From Bathymodiolus brooksi (Eukaryota > Mollusca > Bivalvia > Mytilida > Modiolidae), in NCBI GenBank assembly GCA_963680875.1, contig OY804575.1:29602494-29666493 (forward strand): 64,000 nucleotides of DNA, read 5' to 3'. Both the position numbers and the translations under genes were made by a program. Shown here one piece after another: positions 1 to 28,659 of the stretch (positions within the stretch are counted from its first letter, which is position 1; each line of letters opens with the position of its first letter). Below the pieces are notes generated by a model. The model was given only the letters and a program-made list of their open reading frames with translations, ran no database searches and was not told where the DNA came from.

Positions 1-115
1 TTATAAAATAATATACCATATTCATGCCAAACTGTTAATATAAAATAATATACCATATTCATGCCAAACTGTTATTATAAAATAATATACCATATTCTTG
101 CCAAACTGTTAATAA
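1..115. repeat. 37-bp tandem repeat, 3 copies
   Basis: Three head-to-tail copies of a 37-bp AT-rich unit containing ATACCATATTC and GCCAAACTGTTA; the third has one substitution (TTCTTG for TTCATG). It lies in the AMDHD1 intron just upstream of the penultimate exon and may continue to the left of the window. Confidence 0.9.
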
Positions 116-192
116 CACCTGACAACGAGCTTTGAATTTAACATTACGAATTTGTTCAGTTTCTTTGTCCGAAACATCATATTTATTTATAG

Positions 193-353
193 CCAATGGT
201 AATGCATCTAGCATGTGTTTTGATGCATATGTCAATGCCAGAAGCCCTGATAGGTGGTACCCTTAATGCTGCAGCAGCACTAGGATTGTCAGAGACACAT
301 GGTTCTTTAGAAGAGGGGAAATTTGGAGATATGATAGTTATTAATGCAGATAG
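193..353 (+). CDS. AMDHD1: AMDHD1 penultimate exon
   Basis: The acceptor is TTTATTTATAG/CCAATGG, and the exon is open in phase 0 for 53 codons plus two bases (AG). The donor is AG/GTTTGT. It encodes the stretch from PMVMHLACV to VINADR, in the conserved C-terminal part of the amidohydrolase fold. Confidence 0.92.
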
Positions 354-3300
354 GTTTGTTCTATTGACCGTTACTAGTAATCTAAATATATCAAAGACAT
401 TTTGGTTTGAAATAGCAAAGGAAATTTCAAATACATGTACGATAGTTTTTTTGTATGGAAACGTAAATATTACCAAAACAGATGTGGATCAGTTTTAGTG
501 GGGTCATGTTGGTTCGTTAGTTTTCTGTGTAGTGTTTTGTACATCATTGTTTGTCTATTGTCCTTTTTCTTTGTATTGTCTGTCTTTCTTCTGATTACCC
601 TTTTAGTATCTTCATTCTTCTGTCTTTATGTCATTTGTATTGTCTGTCTTTCTTCTGATTACCCTTTTAGTATTTTCAAACTTTTCTAGAAAATATTGTG
701 TTTTGCTCTCATTGAAAACAAAAGCAAAATAGAGATGTGAAATTCCATTTTTTTTAAACATTGATCATAGAGAAAGTTTTAAAATGTTAAAATTTGCAAG
801 AAAACAAAATATGTGTGCATTGCTCGAATTTCTTTCATAAAATGGAAAATGCAGATGTTAGTAGTTAATTTTGAAATTCGTGTAGTTCTGCTATATGTTT
901 CCAACACCATCCTTAGATGACAAATCATTTCTGTTTTTCGTGTTCTTTTTTGAAGGGATGGTATCATTGTTCTACGAGACAAATCTGATTAAAATCATAT
1001 AGTAAATAAACATCTGATACAAAACTTTATATCTACGTAACTTAATACAAATCAAAGAATCCTTCTCTTGTTTTGTTTATTTTATGCTTGTCTCGTTTTA
1101 GTTTCATTTTTTGTTTTAGTTTCTTTTTATTTTGTTTTCCTTTTATATTTGTCTTGTATTAGTTTCATTGTTTGCTTGTTCTGTTTGTCTTGTATTAGTT
1201 TCATTGTTTGCTTGTTCTGTTTGTCTTGTATTAATTTCATTGTTTGCTTGTTCTGTTTGTCTTGTTTTAGTTTTTTTATTTTGTTTTCCTTTTATATTTG
1301 TCTTGTATTAGTTTCATTGTTTGCTTGTTCTGTTTGTCTTGTATTAGTTTCATTGTTTGCTTGTTCTGTTTGTCTTGTTTTAGTTTCTTTTTATTTTGTT
1401 TTCCTTTTATATTTGTCTTGTATTAGTTTCATTGTTTGCTTGTCTTGTATTAGTTTCATTGTTTGCTTGTTCTGTTTGTCTTGTATTAGTTTCATTGTTT
1501 GCTTGTTCTGTTTGTCTTGTATTAGTTTCATTGTTTGCTTGTTCTGTTTGTATTGTATTAGTTTCATTGTTTGCTTGTTCTGTTTGTCTTGTTTTAGTTT
1601 CTTTTTATTTTGTTTTCCTTTTATATTTGTATTGTATTAGTTTCATTGTTTGCTTGTTCTGTTTGTCTTGTTTTAGTTTCTTTTTAATTTGTTTTCCTTT
1701 TATATTTGTATTGTATTAGTTTCATTGTTTGCTTGTTCTGTTTGTCTTGTATTAGTTTCATTGTTTGCTTGTTCTGTTTATCTTGTTTTAGTTTCTTTTT
1801 ATTTTGTTTTCCTTTTATATTTGTATTGTATTAGTTTCATTGTTTGCTTGTTCTGTTTGTCTTGTATTAGTTTCATTGTTTGCTTGTTCTGTTTGTCTTG
1901 TATTAGTTTCATTGTTTGCTTGTTCTGTTTGTCTTGTATTAGTTTCATTGTTTGCTTGTTCTAGTTTCTTTTTATTTTGTTTTCCTTTTATATTTGTCTT
2001 GTATTAGTTTCATTGTTTGCTTGTTCTGTTTGTCTTGTATTAGTTTCATTGTTTGCTTGTTCTGTTTGTCTTGTTTTAGTTTTTTTATTTTGTTTTCCTT
2101 TTATATTTGTCTTGTATTAGTTTCATTGTTTGCTTGTTCTGTTTGTCTTGTATTAGTTTCATTGTTTGCTTGTTCTGTTTGTCTTGTTTTAGTTTCTTTT
2201 TATTTTGTTTTCCTTTTATATTTGTCTTGTATTAGTTTCATTGTTTGCTTGTCTTGTATTAGTTTCATTGTTTGCTTGTTCTGTTTGTCTTGTATTAGTT
2301 TCATTGTTTGCTTGTTCTGTTTGTCTTGTTTTAGTTTCTTTTTATTTTGTTTTCCTTTTATATTTGTATTGTATTAGTTTCATTGTTTGCTTGTTCTGTT
2401 TGTCTTGTTTTAGTTTCTTTTTAATTTGTTTTCCTTTTATATTTGTATTGTATTAGTTTCATTGTTTGCTTGTTCTGTTTGTCTTGTATTAGTTTCATTG
2501 TTTGCTTGTTCTGTTTGTCTTGTTTTAGTTTCTTTTTATTTTGTTTTCCTTTTATATTTGTCTTGTATTAGTTTCATTGTTTGCTTGTTCTGTTTGTCTT
2601 GTATTAGTTTCATTGTTTGCTTGTTCTGTTTGTCTTGTATTAGTTTCATTGTTTGCTTGTTCTGTTTGTCTTGTATTAGTTTCATTGTTTGCTTGTTCTA
2701 GTTTCTTTTTATTTTGTTTTCCTTTTATATTTGTCTTGTATTAGTTTCATTGTTTGCTTGTTCTGTTTGTCTTGTATTAGTTTCATTGTTTGCTTGTTCT
2801 GTTTGTCTTGTTTTAGTTTTTTTATTTTGTTTTCCTTTTATATTTGTCTTGTATTAGTTTCATTGTTTGCTTGTTCTGTTTGTCTTGTATTAGTTTCATT
2901 GTTTGCTTGTTCTGTTTGTCTTGTTTTAGTTTCTTTTTATTTTGTTTTCCTTTTATATTTGTCTTGTATTAGTTTCATTGTTTGCTTGTCTTGTATTAGT
3001 TTCATTGTTTGCTTGTTCTGTTTGTCTTGTATTAGTTTCATTGTTTGCTTGTTCTGTTTGTCTTGTTTTAGTTTCTTTTTATTTTGTTTTCCTTTTATAT
3101 TTGTATTGTATTAGTTTCATTGTTTGCTTGTTCTGTTTGTCTTGTTTTAGTTTCTTTTTAATTTGTTTTCCTTTTATATTTGTATTGTATTAGTTTCATT
3201 GTTTGCTTGTTCTGTTTGTCTTGTATTAGTTTCATTGTTTGCTTGTTCTGTTTGTCTTGTTTTAGTTTCTTTTTATTTTGTTTTCCTTTTATATTTGTCT

Positions 3301-5067
3301 TGTATTAGTTTCATTGTTTGCTTGTTCTGTTTGTCTTGTTTTAGTTTCTTTTTGTTTTTTGTTTTATATTTGGCTTGCTTTGTTTTATATTTGGCTTGTT
3401 TTATGTTTTATATTTGGCTTGTTTTTTGTTTTATATTTGGCTTGTTTTATGTTTTATATTTGGCTTGTTTTATGTTTTATATTTGGCTTGTTTTATGTTT
3501 TATATTTGGCTTGTTTTATGTTTTATATTTGGCTTGTTTTATGTTTTATATTTGGCTTGTTTTATGTTTTATATTTGGCTTGTTTTATGTTTTATATTTG
3601 GCTTGTTTTTTGTTTTATATTTGGCTTGTTTTATGTTTTATATTTAGCTTGTTTTATGTTTTATATTTGGCTTGTTTTATGTTTTATATTTGGCTTGTTT
3701 TTTGTTTTATATTTGGCTTGTTTTTTGTTTTATATTTGGCTTGTTTTATGTTTTATATTTGGCTTGTTTTATGTTTTATATTTGGCTTGTTTTTTGTTTT
3801 ATATTTGGCTTGTTTTATGTTTTATATTTGGCTTGTTTTATGTTTTATATTTGGCTTGTTTTATGTTTTATATTTGGCTTGTTTTATATTTTATAATTGG
3901 CTTGTTTTATGTTTTATATTTGGCTTGTTTTATGTTTTATATTTGGCTTGTTTTATGTTTTATATTTGGCTTGTTTTATGTTTTATATTTGGCTTGTTTT
4001 ATGTTTTATATTTGGCTTGTTTGATGTTCATTTGTTTTGATTGTTGTTTATTGCTGTATATTTGTCTTGTATTAGTTTTATTTTTTGGCTTTGCTTTGCT
4101 GTATGTATGTCTTGATGTTTTGCTTATCTAAATTATACTTTTAATTTTTCAATCTATATACTGTGTATTCCACTTCAAAACTACAGAAAAAGCAGAAATA
4201 AACTTTTGGAGATATAAAATTTGTCAAGTTGAGAGATAGTTTTGTTTGTCTGTGCTGGAGAAAGGGGCAATTAAGAAATTTGGGACTTATTATTGCTGGT
4301 ATGTTCTGATACAACAAAATAGGACAAACAATAAATCTATTTTGAAATATAAGATTGTTGACACTGTTTATAAATTTTCACAGGAAAATATGAGAATTAG
4401 AGAAAAAAGTTTCGTCTGAGCTGTCAAATTTATTTTTATTTGCTTTTCAAATAATGAATACTATGATGACAAGGAAGTACATGAATAAACTGCCATTAAA
4501 AATACAGATAAGATAAGTTTTCATACTGTAGTGATTGTCTGTTCTGTTAGATCTCATCTGATAGTTCGGCTATTGATGTTAATGGTCACTTCCAGCAACC
4601 TTTCAGTTTTATTGTGACTACCAGACTTAGTGTGAAAGGAAATCACGGACAGACATAATGCACTGACCGGTGAAACCCACGGCATTGTGTAGGTATCTGG
4701 AAACCATAGAAAATAGGATTGACGAAGGGGCTCGAACCATGGGCAGTGGTGTTAGAGTTGTCAGAAGACAACGACCAACCATTCTGCCACTAAGGTCCCT
4801 TACAAAATAGACATCATGTCTTATATATTATTTGTATATATCTTCGTCATAAAATTAGTCTTTCTTTCTTGTATTTGCTTTTCAACATAATGATATCAAT
4901 ATTAATGGGTATTTTTAAATAGAACAAAATTGATTTTTACACATATTTTGATCCTTCCATTGTTGTTTTTCAGATGGGAACATTTGATATATCAACTAGG
5001 ATCTCATGATAAGCTGATCGAATATGTAATCAGACATGGTGATATTGTATACAAGAGAAACAATTAG
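193..5067 (+). CDS. AMDHD1: Imidazolonepropionase (AMDHD1), last two exons
   Basis: Partial gene entering from the left edge. CDS exons are 193-353 and 4974-5067 (161 + 94 nt, 84 residues plus stop). Imidazolonepropionase is a cytosolic metal-dependent amidohydrolase that opens the imidazolone ring of 4-imidazolone-5-propanoate to give N-formimidoyl-glutamate, the third step of histidine degradation. The visible C-terminus carries family-typical segments: PMVMHLACV, MSMPEAL, NAAAALG, THGSLEEGK, GDMIVINADR, and then across the splice RWEHLIYQLGSHDKL, ending at TAG. The catalytic metal ligands lie upstream of this window. The intron (354-4973) is spliced in phase 2 (GATAG/GTTTGT ... TTTTTCAG/ATGGGAAC) and is swollen by minisatellites. 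A polyadenylation signal follows at 5152. Recognition is from remembered family sequence, not a database search. Confidence 0.92.
503..690 (+). repeat. Dispersed repeat, TTTAGT...TTGTATTGTCTG family
   Basis: One of five related copies in the window (others near 7105, 17880, 32268 and 36858). Shared features are GTTCATGTT, a TAGTTTTCT-GTGT-TTTTGT block, ATTGTCTGT, GATTACCCCTTT-like and GGTATCTTCAAAC. In this copy the segment ATTGTCTGTCTTTCTTCTGA...TTAGTAT is duplicated (about 574-617 and 637-677). I associate this sequence with bivalve transcripts and genomes but cannot name its class. Confidence 0.6.
1066..3365. repeat. 36-bp minisatellite with a 737-bp higher-order repeat
   Basis: T/G-rich + strand array built from a 36-bp unit (TTGTCTTGTATTAGTTTC, then ATTGTTTGCTTGTTCTG) mixed with a second unit of about 36 bp (TTTTAGTTTCTTTTTATTTT, then GTTTTCCTTTTATAT). 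Marker variants recur at a 737-bp offset: the AATTTGTTTTCC variant is at 1685, 2422 and 3159, and the TTCTAGTTTC variant at 1958 and 2695. So a 737-bp block was itself duplicated in tandem. Because the unit length is a multiple of 3 and lacks TAA/TAG/TGA in some frames, long hydrophobic ORFs appear; these are not genes. Confidence 0.95.
3366..4024. repeat. 23-bp minisatellite, about 28 copies
   Basis: Tandem copies of TTTTATATTTGGC followed by TTGTTTTATG (23 bp), abutting the 36-bp array without a gap. Common variants are TTTTTTG for TTTATG and TTTAGC for TTTGGC. With no stop codon in the unit, all three forward frames stay open as FYIWLV/LCFIFG-type repeats, which I do not regard as protein coding. 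Confidence 0.95.
4610..4803 (-). mobile_element. tRNA-derived SINE
   Basis: Read on the - strand, a tRNA-like head starts near 4800. Its A box is TGGCAGAATGG (4779-4789) and its B box GGTTCGAGCCC (4728-4738) is a perfect match to the Pol III B-box consensus. About 110 bp of unrelated body follows. The anticodon region forms a 6-bp stem with a tiny loop, so this is not a functional tRNA. Confidence 0.65.
4974..5067 (+). CDS. AMDHD1: AMDHD1 terminal coding exon
   Basis: The acceptor is GTTTTTCAG/ATGGGAAC. One base completes the Arg codon, followed by 30 codons (WEHLIYQLGSHDK...IVYKRNN) and TAG at 5065-5067. The WEHLIYQ motif is characteristic of the AMDHD1/HutI C-terminus. Confidence 0.93.
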
Positions 5068-5151
5068 TGACTTTAGAATGACATTATGGGACATTAGTTT
5101 TTATTCCTCCTGTTAAAAGTATCAATTGTAGGAAGGTAATCACAGGTTGAA

Positions 5152-5157
5152 AATAAA
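5152..5157 (+). promoter_or_regulatory. AMDHD1 polyadenylation signal AATAAA
   Basis: A canonical AATAAA 85 bp after the AMDHD1 stop codon, the first such hexamer downstream of the stop. Confidence 0.7.
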
Positions 5158-5246
5158 TCATATAAATGTCAAATGACAATGGTAAATATCATATAAATAT
5201 CAAATGACAATGGTAAATATCATATAAATATCAAATGATGGTAAAA
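5157..5246. repeat. 31-bp tandem repeat, about 3 copies
   Basis: Copies of ATCATATAAATRTCAAATGA followed by CAATGGTAAAT start at 5157, 5188 and 5219. The last lacks CAA. The repeat overlaps the AMDHD1 polyadenylation signal by one base. Confidence 0.85.
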
Positions 5247-5404
5247 ACAAATTACATTAGATGAGATGACGATGTTCACTCTGTACTACACTAAAATGCT
5301 TATTTGGATTTTCATAGTGCTAGCTCACTGAAATAACTGTTCTCTGGTGGATATGCTGCTTCATTCGGGACACATAATCTTGATTTTGAGCTAACCAATA
5401 TTTA

Positions 5405-5535
5405 CTCTTACTCCTTATTGTTGTGTACAAAGCAGAGAAGCAGCAAATACCAATTTTATAGTATTTGGTTTGACCCAACCGGGGCTCTCAAACACGAGAC
5501 GAGCACCCTAACCATTACATCAACAATGCGGTCAA
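5405..5535 (-). mobile_element. tRNA-like SINE remnant
   Basis: On the - strand the sequence reads GATGTAATGGTTAGGGTGC...GAGCCCCGGTTGGGTCAAACC, which has the layout of a tRNA head (A-box-like TGGTTAGGGTGC, degenerate B box). No tail or target duplication is evident. Confidence 0.4.
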
Positions 5536-6116
5536 TATATTTATATATATATACCGGTATATATCTTATACAGTAAATAAAAATGCAGGCCAGGGATTGG
5601 ATTTCCACCATTTGTCATGGTCTTTTTTGTGGTCAATAATTTGAGATGAGAGGTGGTTCTTCCTTTTGTTGATATTGGTGGTATTGATGACCATCATAAG
5701 TGCAAGGATACAACATAAATGACAAATATCAATCAATATGAAGATCAGGCTAACATCAGAACAAGATAGGAGAATATTACACTAAACTGTTGCTTTGAAG
5801 CATGGCATCTGGTGTTATAATATAATTTTGATTTAGAATGCAATGGATGAAGAACAAAGAGGAGGTAATTCATCTTATAATTACACCTTATATAAGAATG
5901 CTGGATTCTGATTGGTTAATAGCCATGATATTTTTTACAAATTCAGGCCTTGTATTGTGAATTTGCAGAATTTTTACTTCATGTAGATGTATTTGCACAA
6001 GATTTAGCTTTTTTTCATGGTATTTGCAAAATTGTATTTGCCGTCTTTACCCTTCACAGAGACGCTTGTAACAAAATTTGTAAAACGTTATCAGTTGTGT
6101 GTTTTATGTAACATCA
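5536..6116. other. Intergenic DNA, nothing recognised
   Basis: AT-rich intergenic sequence between AMDHD1 and CFAP100. It contains a short AT palindrome around ACCGGT (about 5551-5570) and no ORF or repeat I can support. Confidence 0.6.
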
Positions 6117-6146
6117 TTCGATAAAATTAAACAGATACATCATGTT
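6117..6146 (+). repeat. Solo cap of the hairpin-element family
   Basis: TTCGATAAAATTAAACA at 6117-6133 matches the family cap TTCGGTATAATAAAACA at 14 of 17 positions and continues GATACATCATG, like the element at 6205 (GATATATCATG). No matching downstream arm was found, so it looks like a broken copy. Confidence 0.55.
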
Positions 6147-6204
6147 AGGTCCTGAAAATGACAAACAAAAGGTATTATTTATTTAGCCAGTGTTCTAAAT
6201 AATA

Positions 6205-6362
6205 TTCGGTGTAATTAAACAGATATATCATGCTTGGGAGGGGCATTTGTGAAAAATACCAGTCTTGAGACTAAATTTCCCTCGCCCTTCGGCTCGGGAA
6301 ATTTTTCGTCTCTCGACTGGTATTTTTCGCAAATACCCCTCCCAAACATAATATATCTGTAT
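6205..6362 (+). mobile_element. Palindromic hairpin element H1
   Basis: Cap TTCGGTGTAATTAAACA (6205-6221), then two complementary arms of about 70 nt: the arm starting ACAGATATATCATGCTTGGG pairs with the arm ending in TTATG...ATATATCTGT at 6360. Most arm mismatches are C/T transitions. The centre is TTTCCCTCGCCC-TTCGG-CTCGGGAAA. The ORF across it is a by-product of the palindrome. Confidence 0.8.
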
Positions 6363-6698
6363 ATAAACCAATTTATTATACCTCATATATTAATTACCAT
6401 AAGTAGATTAATTTGATTGGACAATGGGTAACAATCAGAACACGTGATCACACAGGACAAAAATCATATTCCATGAAATAAATATCATATTCCACCCCCT
6501 CGGGAGCCTCGCGGGTCATCCCGCCAGAGTTATCGTTCTTTGACAGGAAAACATCAGAGGCACTCAGAACGCATCACTTGCAAGCGACCGTTACAATGTT
6601 GTTGTGGATGTGGTTTTTAAATGTCTGAGACAACGTTCCAATGGACTTGAAATATGTTTGCCAGCAGTATTTTACATGTATGTGTTTTCTTGGTTTCA
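6363..6698. other. Intergenic DNA with a hairpin-element fragment
   Basis: Around 6465-6530 the sequence repeats ATCATATTCCA and contains CCCCTCGGGAGCCTCGCGGG, recalling the centre of the neighbouring hairpin elements. I read it as a degraded copy. Nothing else is recognised. Confidence 0.4.
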
Positions 6699-6862
6699 TT
6701 CGGTATAATAAAACATTTATAGCATGCAGGTTCAGGAAATATGAAAATGTATTCCACCATGAGTATCATATTCCCCTCGGTCGTTGCCCTCAGGGAATAT
6801 GATACTCTTGGGTGAATAAATTTCATATTTCCCTCACCAGCATGCAATAAATGTATAGCGTC
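6699..6862 (+). mobile_element. Palindromic hairpin element H2
   Basis: Cap TTCGGTATAATAAAACA (6699-6715), identical over 17 bp to the cap of the element at 43777. Arms of about 65 nt (ATTTATAGCATGC ... GAGTATCATATTCCC) pair with GGGAATATGATACTC ... GCATGCAATAAAT. The centre is CCCCTCGGTCGTTGCCCTCAGGG. The right tip reads ATGTATA. Confidence 0.8.
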
Positions 6863-7104
6863 TAATAAGATTTATAATAATTTATACCAGCTACATCAGA
6901 GTCAAGCAATACTTGTTCTGTAATCCATTTGGATTTAGATTTACAATATATATGTAAAATAGGTGTGGTATTACCAATATTCCATGAAGAAGCTCAATTG
7001 CCTATCTTTTCGTGTATCATTATTATTACTCAAGTACCAATCATTGTATTTGACAGGTCTTGTTAATAGATTTCATTCTCTTTGCCTACCCTTCCGGAAC
7101 ACCT

Positions 7105-7265
7105 GAGTTCAGCTTATTGTTTGGTGGGGTTCATGTTGCTTAACCTTTAGTATTCTGTGCAGTGTTTTGTGGACCATGGTATGCTATTTTTTGTCTTTTT
7201 TCTCTTGGTCACTGTATTGTCTGGTCTCCTTTGACTTACAACTTGTTGATTTGGTATATTCAAAC
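7105..7265 (+). repeat. Dispersed repeat, second copy
   Basis: Related to the repeat at 503: GTTCATGTTGCTTA, TTTAGTATTCTGTG, AGTGTTTTGTGGACCAT, CACTGTATTGTCTG and a TTGGTATATTCAAAC end. Confidence 0.55.
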
Positions 7266-7480
7266 TATTCCTAAAAGTCTCACAAAGGTAATTTAATTGT
7301 AGCTGACAGACAGACCTTGGTTAACTTCCATGATACAATTTCATAATTTTAGTTCTAACTAAAATGAAATAATATCATATTTTATGAACTCTGCTCCATT
7401 ATTGTTGTAACACTGGTTAATACATGTAGAAGATGCATAGATAAAGTTGGTACCAATATCTCTAATCTATTAAATAGGTT

Positions 7481-7731
7481 GGTTTGGTTTATGGTGTTTA
7501 ACGCCACTTTCAACATTATTTCAGCTATATCGTGGCAGTCAGTTTTATTGGTGGAGGAAATAGGAGTATCCGGAGAAAACCATCGACCTGTCGTAAGTTA
7601 CTGACAAACTTGATCACATAATGTTGTATGAAGTACACCTCACAACGTTAGTGGTGATAGCATAGGTAGTTATAAATCCAACTTATAAAACGATCATGAC
7701 CATGACAGCCCACAAACTATATGCTGGACAT
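7481..7731 (-). mobile_element. SINE, 3'-domain family, full-length-like copy
   Basis: The - strand reads from a GGGCTGTCATGGTCATGATCG head to a 3' domain with GTTTTCTCCGGATACTCC, TCCTCCACCAATAAAACTG, TGCCACGATATAGCTGAAAT and AAAGTGGCGTTAAACACC. The same 3' domain occurs at 8618, 15952, 16376, 22470 and 32989. Confidence 0.75.
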
Positions 7732-8212
7732 TACTGGCTGATATTACTGACATAAAGAAGTCAAAGAATTTTATATACTATATTGTATATCATTTAAAAC
7801 TGATATTAATAATCAATAAACAAATACATAAAAAATAAATAAAAAGTTCACAAAAATATTTTTTGACATGATGAAAAATAAATACTTTTCATCATTATAA
7901 TGTTTTATCACAATATCCGTATAAAAATGCATTTGAAAAGAAAAAATGCTACTTCCTAAAGAGAAGCACATGGGTGAATTTTTCTTTTAATATTTTTTTT
8001 CTTTTCATTATTTCATTGCTATAGTTGTAAAATGGACACACTAATGTTTCAGTCTTCAAGATTCGTTTCGTATTTCTGAACACAAATAGAAATGGCATTC
8101 TTTGCTTCTGGGTTTGGTTATCATTTCTAGTGGTTCAACAGAAAAAACACCATTTATCTCTGAATGAATCAAAAACACAACAATGCCTCCTCCTTATAAA
8201 ACTTTGGTCCCT
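7732..8212. other. CFAP100 3' flank
   Basis: Contains the 3' end of the CFAP100 transcript. No AATAAA is obvious on the - strand; an ATTAAA variant at 7986-7991 is the best candidate polyadenylation signal. No other feature. Confidence 0.4.
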
Positions 8213-26997
<18,785 letters not shown>

Positions 26998-27657
26998 TTT
27001 CACTCAGTTCTGCAAATATAAAAAAGATAATGCTTTCAATATTCTTAAGCTAAATTTCACTTAATATATTTAACCATATTAATTTTATGCACTTCTCAAA
27101 GCTAATGCATTTTATAGTCCTATCTTCAGTTTTCCATGTTTCTTTTCTTTCGAATTGCACTTTGTATGATATTCCAGTGATCTGCAAAATTAACATATTT
27201 TCAAACCAGACCTTCAGTACAGTCATTGTTCTAGAAAAAATTGTGTTATTATGGTCGTTTCATATGTCAGAGGTTATGTTATGATGCTAAAGTTTTATAA
27301 AACCATCTCAAGATACCTGTGAGCTTAAAATGTCATCTTTAAAGGTAAAAATACAATATCTATTATTTCAGGTTCTTAATTTCATTTTTTCTTTTACTTA
27401 AAATAAGCTTTAACCATCTAGAAAACACACAGGTAAAGACCAGTTTCGGTTTTATCTACTGTCATTTCTTTGATAATGTAACTGTACATGTATATTTTAT
27501 TTGCCCTGATCGTCTAAAACTAGTGACAAAGTACACATGGATTATAAAAAATCATATGCTGGTTTTCGTGCAACTGTATCGACACAAAAAGTAAATGCTT
27601 GTGTTTCAATTACGTAAATCGACCACAAAGCCAGAGGATAATTTTCTGATTTCTCAC

Positions 27658-27725
27658 CTGGTAAACTTTGATTCTGGTTGATTTATTGAGAAAACTGGTG
27701 ATACCCGGATATATATAAACCAACC
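27658..27725 (-). other. Probable CFAP100 non-coding first exon
   Basis: On the - strand, TTTACCAG/GTGAGAAA (donor at 27657-27656) is a strong splice donor facing the acceptor at 27010. The upstream limit and transcription start cannot be fixed; no TATA box is evident. Confidence 0.45.
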
Positions 27726-27734
27726 CATCATTTA

Positions 27735-28236
27735 TTCCTTCCACAGTTAAAGATTAATAAAGAATGGAACAAACTTGACATTGCAATCAGAAAATTAGAT
27801 TCATTATCCAAATTCAAAAACGCTATTCGTCTAAACAACCAATCAAAGAAGATATGTTCCCAAACTTTATTACTATGATTCTAGAAAGTTAAACTTAGAT
27901 GTACAGATTCTTTCCTCAACCATGATCTATACAAGGTTCATATCTTATCTAGTCCAGCATGTAGCCATTTTTCGATTCATTAAAAGGTCTATAAACGATT
28001 TCTAATCGTTTAATGTACTAACCAATCACCATCCAGCATCCAAACTCACACACATACTTTTTTCTCATTTATTTTTATTCGTTTATTATTTTCAGCTTTG
28101 TCTATTATATGATTAAATTGTATTTTTCTTGTTTTCTTGTGCATTCTCAATATAATGTAATAATGATTAGAAGACTCCATAAGTTGGTAAAACTTGTGTC
28201 TGATCCCCTTTGTATCATTGATCAAATAAAATAATT
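27735..28236 (+). mobile_element. LINE 3'-end fragment (ORF2 C-terminus and UTR)
   Basis: Conceptual pieces INKEWNKLDIAIRKLD, SLSKFKNAIRLNN and, in another frame, LRCTDSFLNHDLYKVHILSS then PACSHF. These resemble the C-terminal end of mollusc non-LTR retrotransposon proteins (EWNKLDxxIR; SPxC near the terminus). Frameshifts and stops show it is dead. It begins within or beside the CFAP100 5' end. Tail region 28050-28236 is T-rich then ends GATCAAATAAAA. Confidence 0.55.
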
Positions 28237-28254
28237 ATAAACTAAACCCAACCC

Positions 28255-28650
28255 TATTTCTGTAATGCAGGTTGGCCTTGTTAGTGATGTTGTTGATGGT
28301 GCATTCCAAGTGAGATCTTTACTTATGGTAACGCCTAGGTATTTGCTTTCTTCAACAACATCTAATATGTGATTGTGGATGGTATAATCTTGTTTGATGG
28401 TTTTGCGTTTTGTACCAGCTCTTATGACAAAGCATTTATCTGCATTAAAAGCCATTTGCCATTTGCTTTCCCACTTTTGTAACATGTCAAGATCTTCCTG
28501 GAGTTTATTGGTATCTGATGTTGTATTTACCTCCCTATACAATAAACAATCGTCTGCAAAGAGCTTGGCTGAAGAGTGTAAGTTTTCAGGTAAGTCGTTT
28601 ATGTAGATCAGGAATAATAGTGGACCCAAGACTGTACCTTGGGGCACCCC
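28255..28650 (-). pseudogene. Non-LTR reverse transcriptase fragment
   Basis: - strand frame with PQGTVLGPLLFLIYINDLP (RT motif 4 region), then LFADDCLLYRE (catalytic FADD box), LQKWESKWQMAFNADKC and KYLGVTISKDLTWN. After TWN a frameshift gives INNITNKANL in the next frame. It belongs to the Jockey/CR1-like RT type. 5' and 3' parts are missing, so it is a truncated pseudogene. Confidence 0.85.
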
Positions 28651-28659
28651 TGAGGGTAA

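Larger units (their letters stand above)
354..4973 (+). other. AMDHD1 last intron, remaining content
   Basis: A 4.6 kb intron. It holds a dispersed repeat at 503-690, minisatellites at 1066-4024 and a SINE at 4610-4803. The stretches 691-1065 and 4025-4609 are plain AT-rich DNA in which I see no gene or repeat. Confidence 0.7.

Noticed and set aside
1068..4131. Long hydrophobic ORFs (up to 322 codons) that look like membrane proteins
   Set aside because: They are the translation of 36-bp and 23-bp tandem units, open in several frames at once, inside the AMDHD1 intron; no homologue pattern or start context.
4715..4803. Functional tRNA gene on the - strand
   Set aside because: Good A and B boxes, but the anticodon arm has a 6-bp stem and a tiny loop, and a SINE body follows.
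6234..6847. ORFs over the two hairpin elements near 6.2-6.8 kb
   Set aside because: They are by-products of the palindromic arms; no conserved protein feature.
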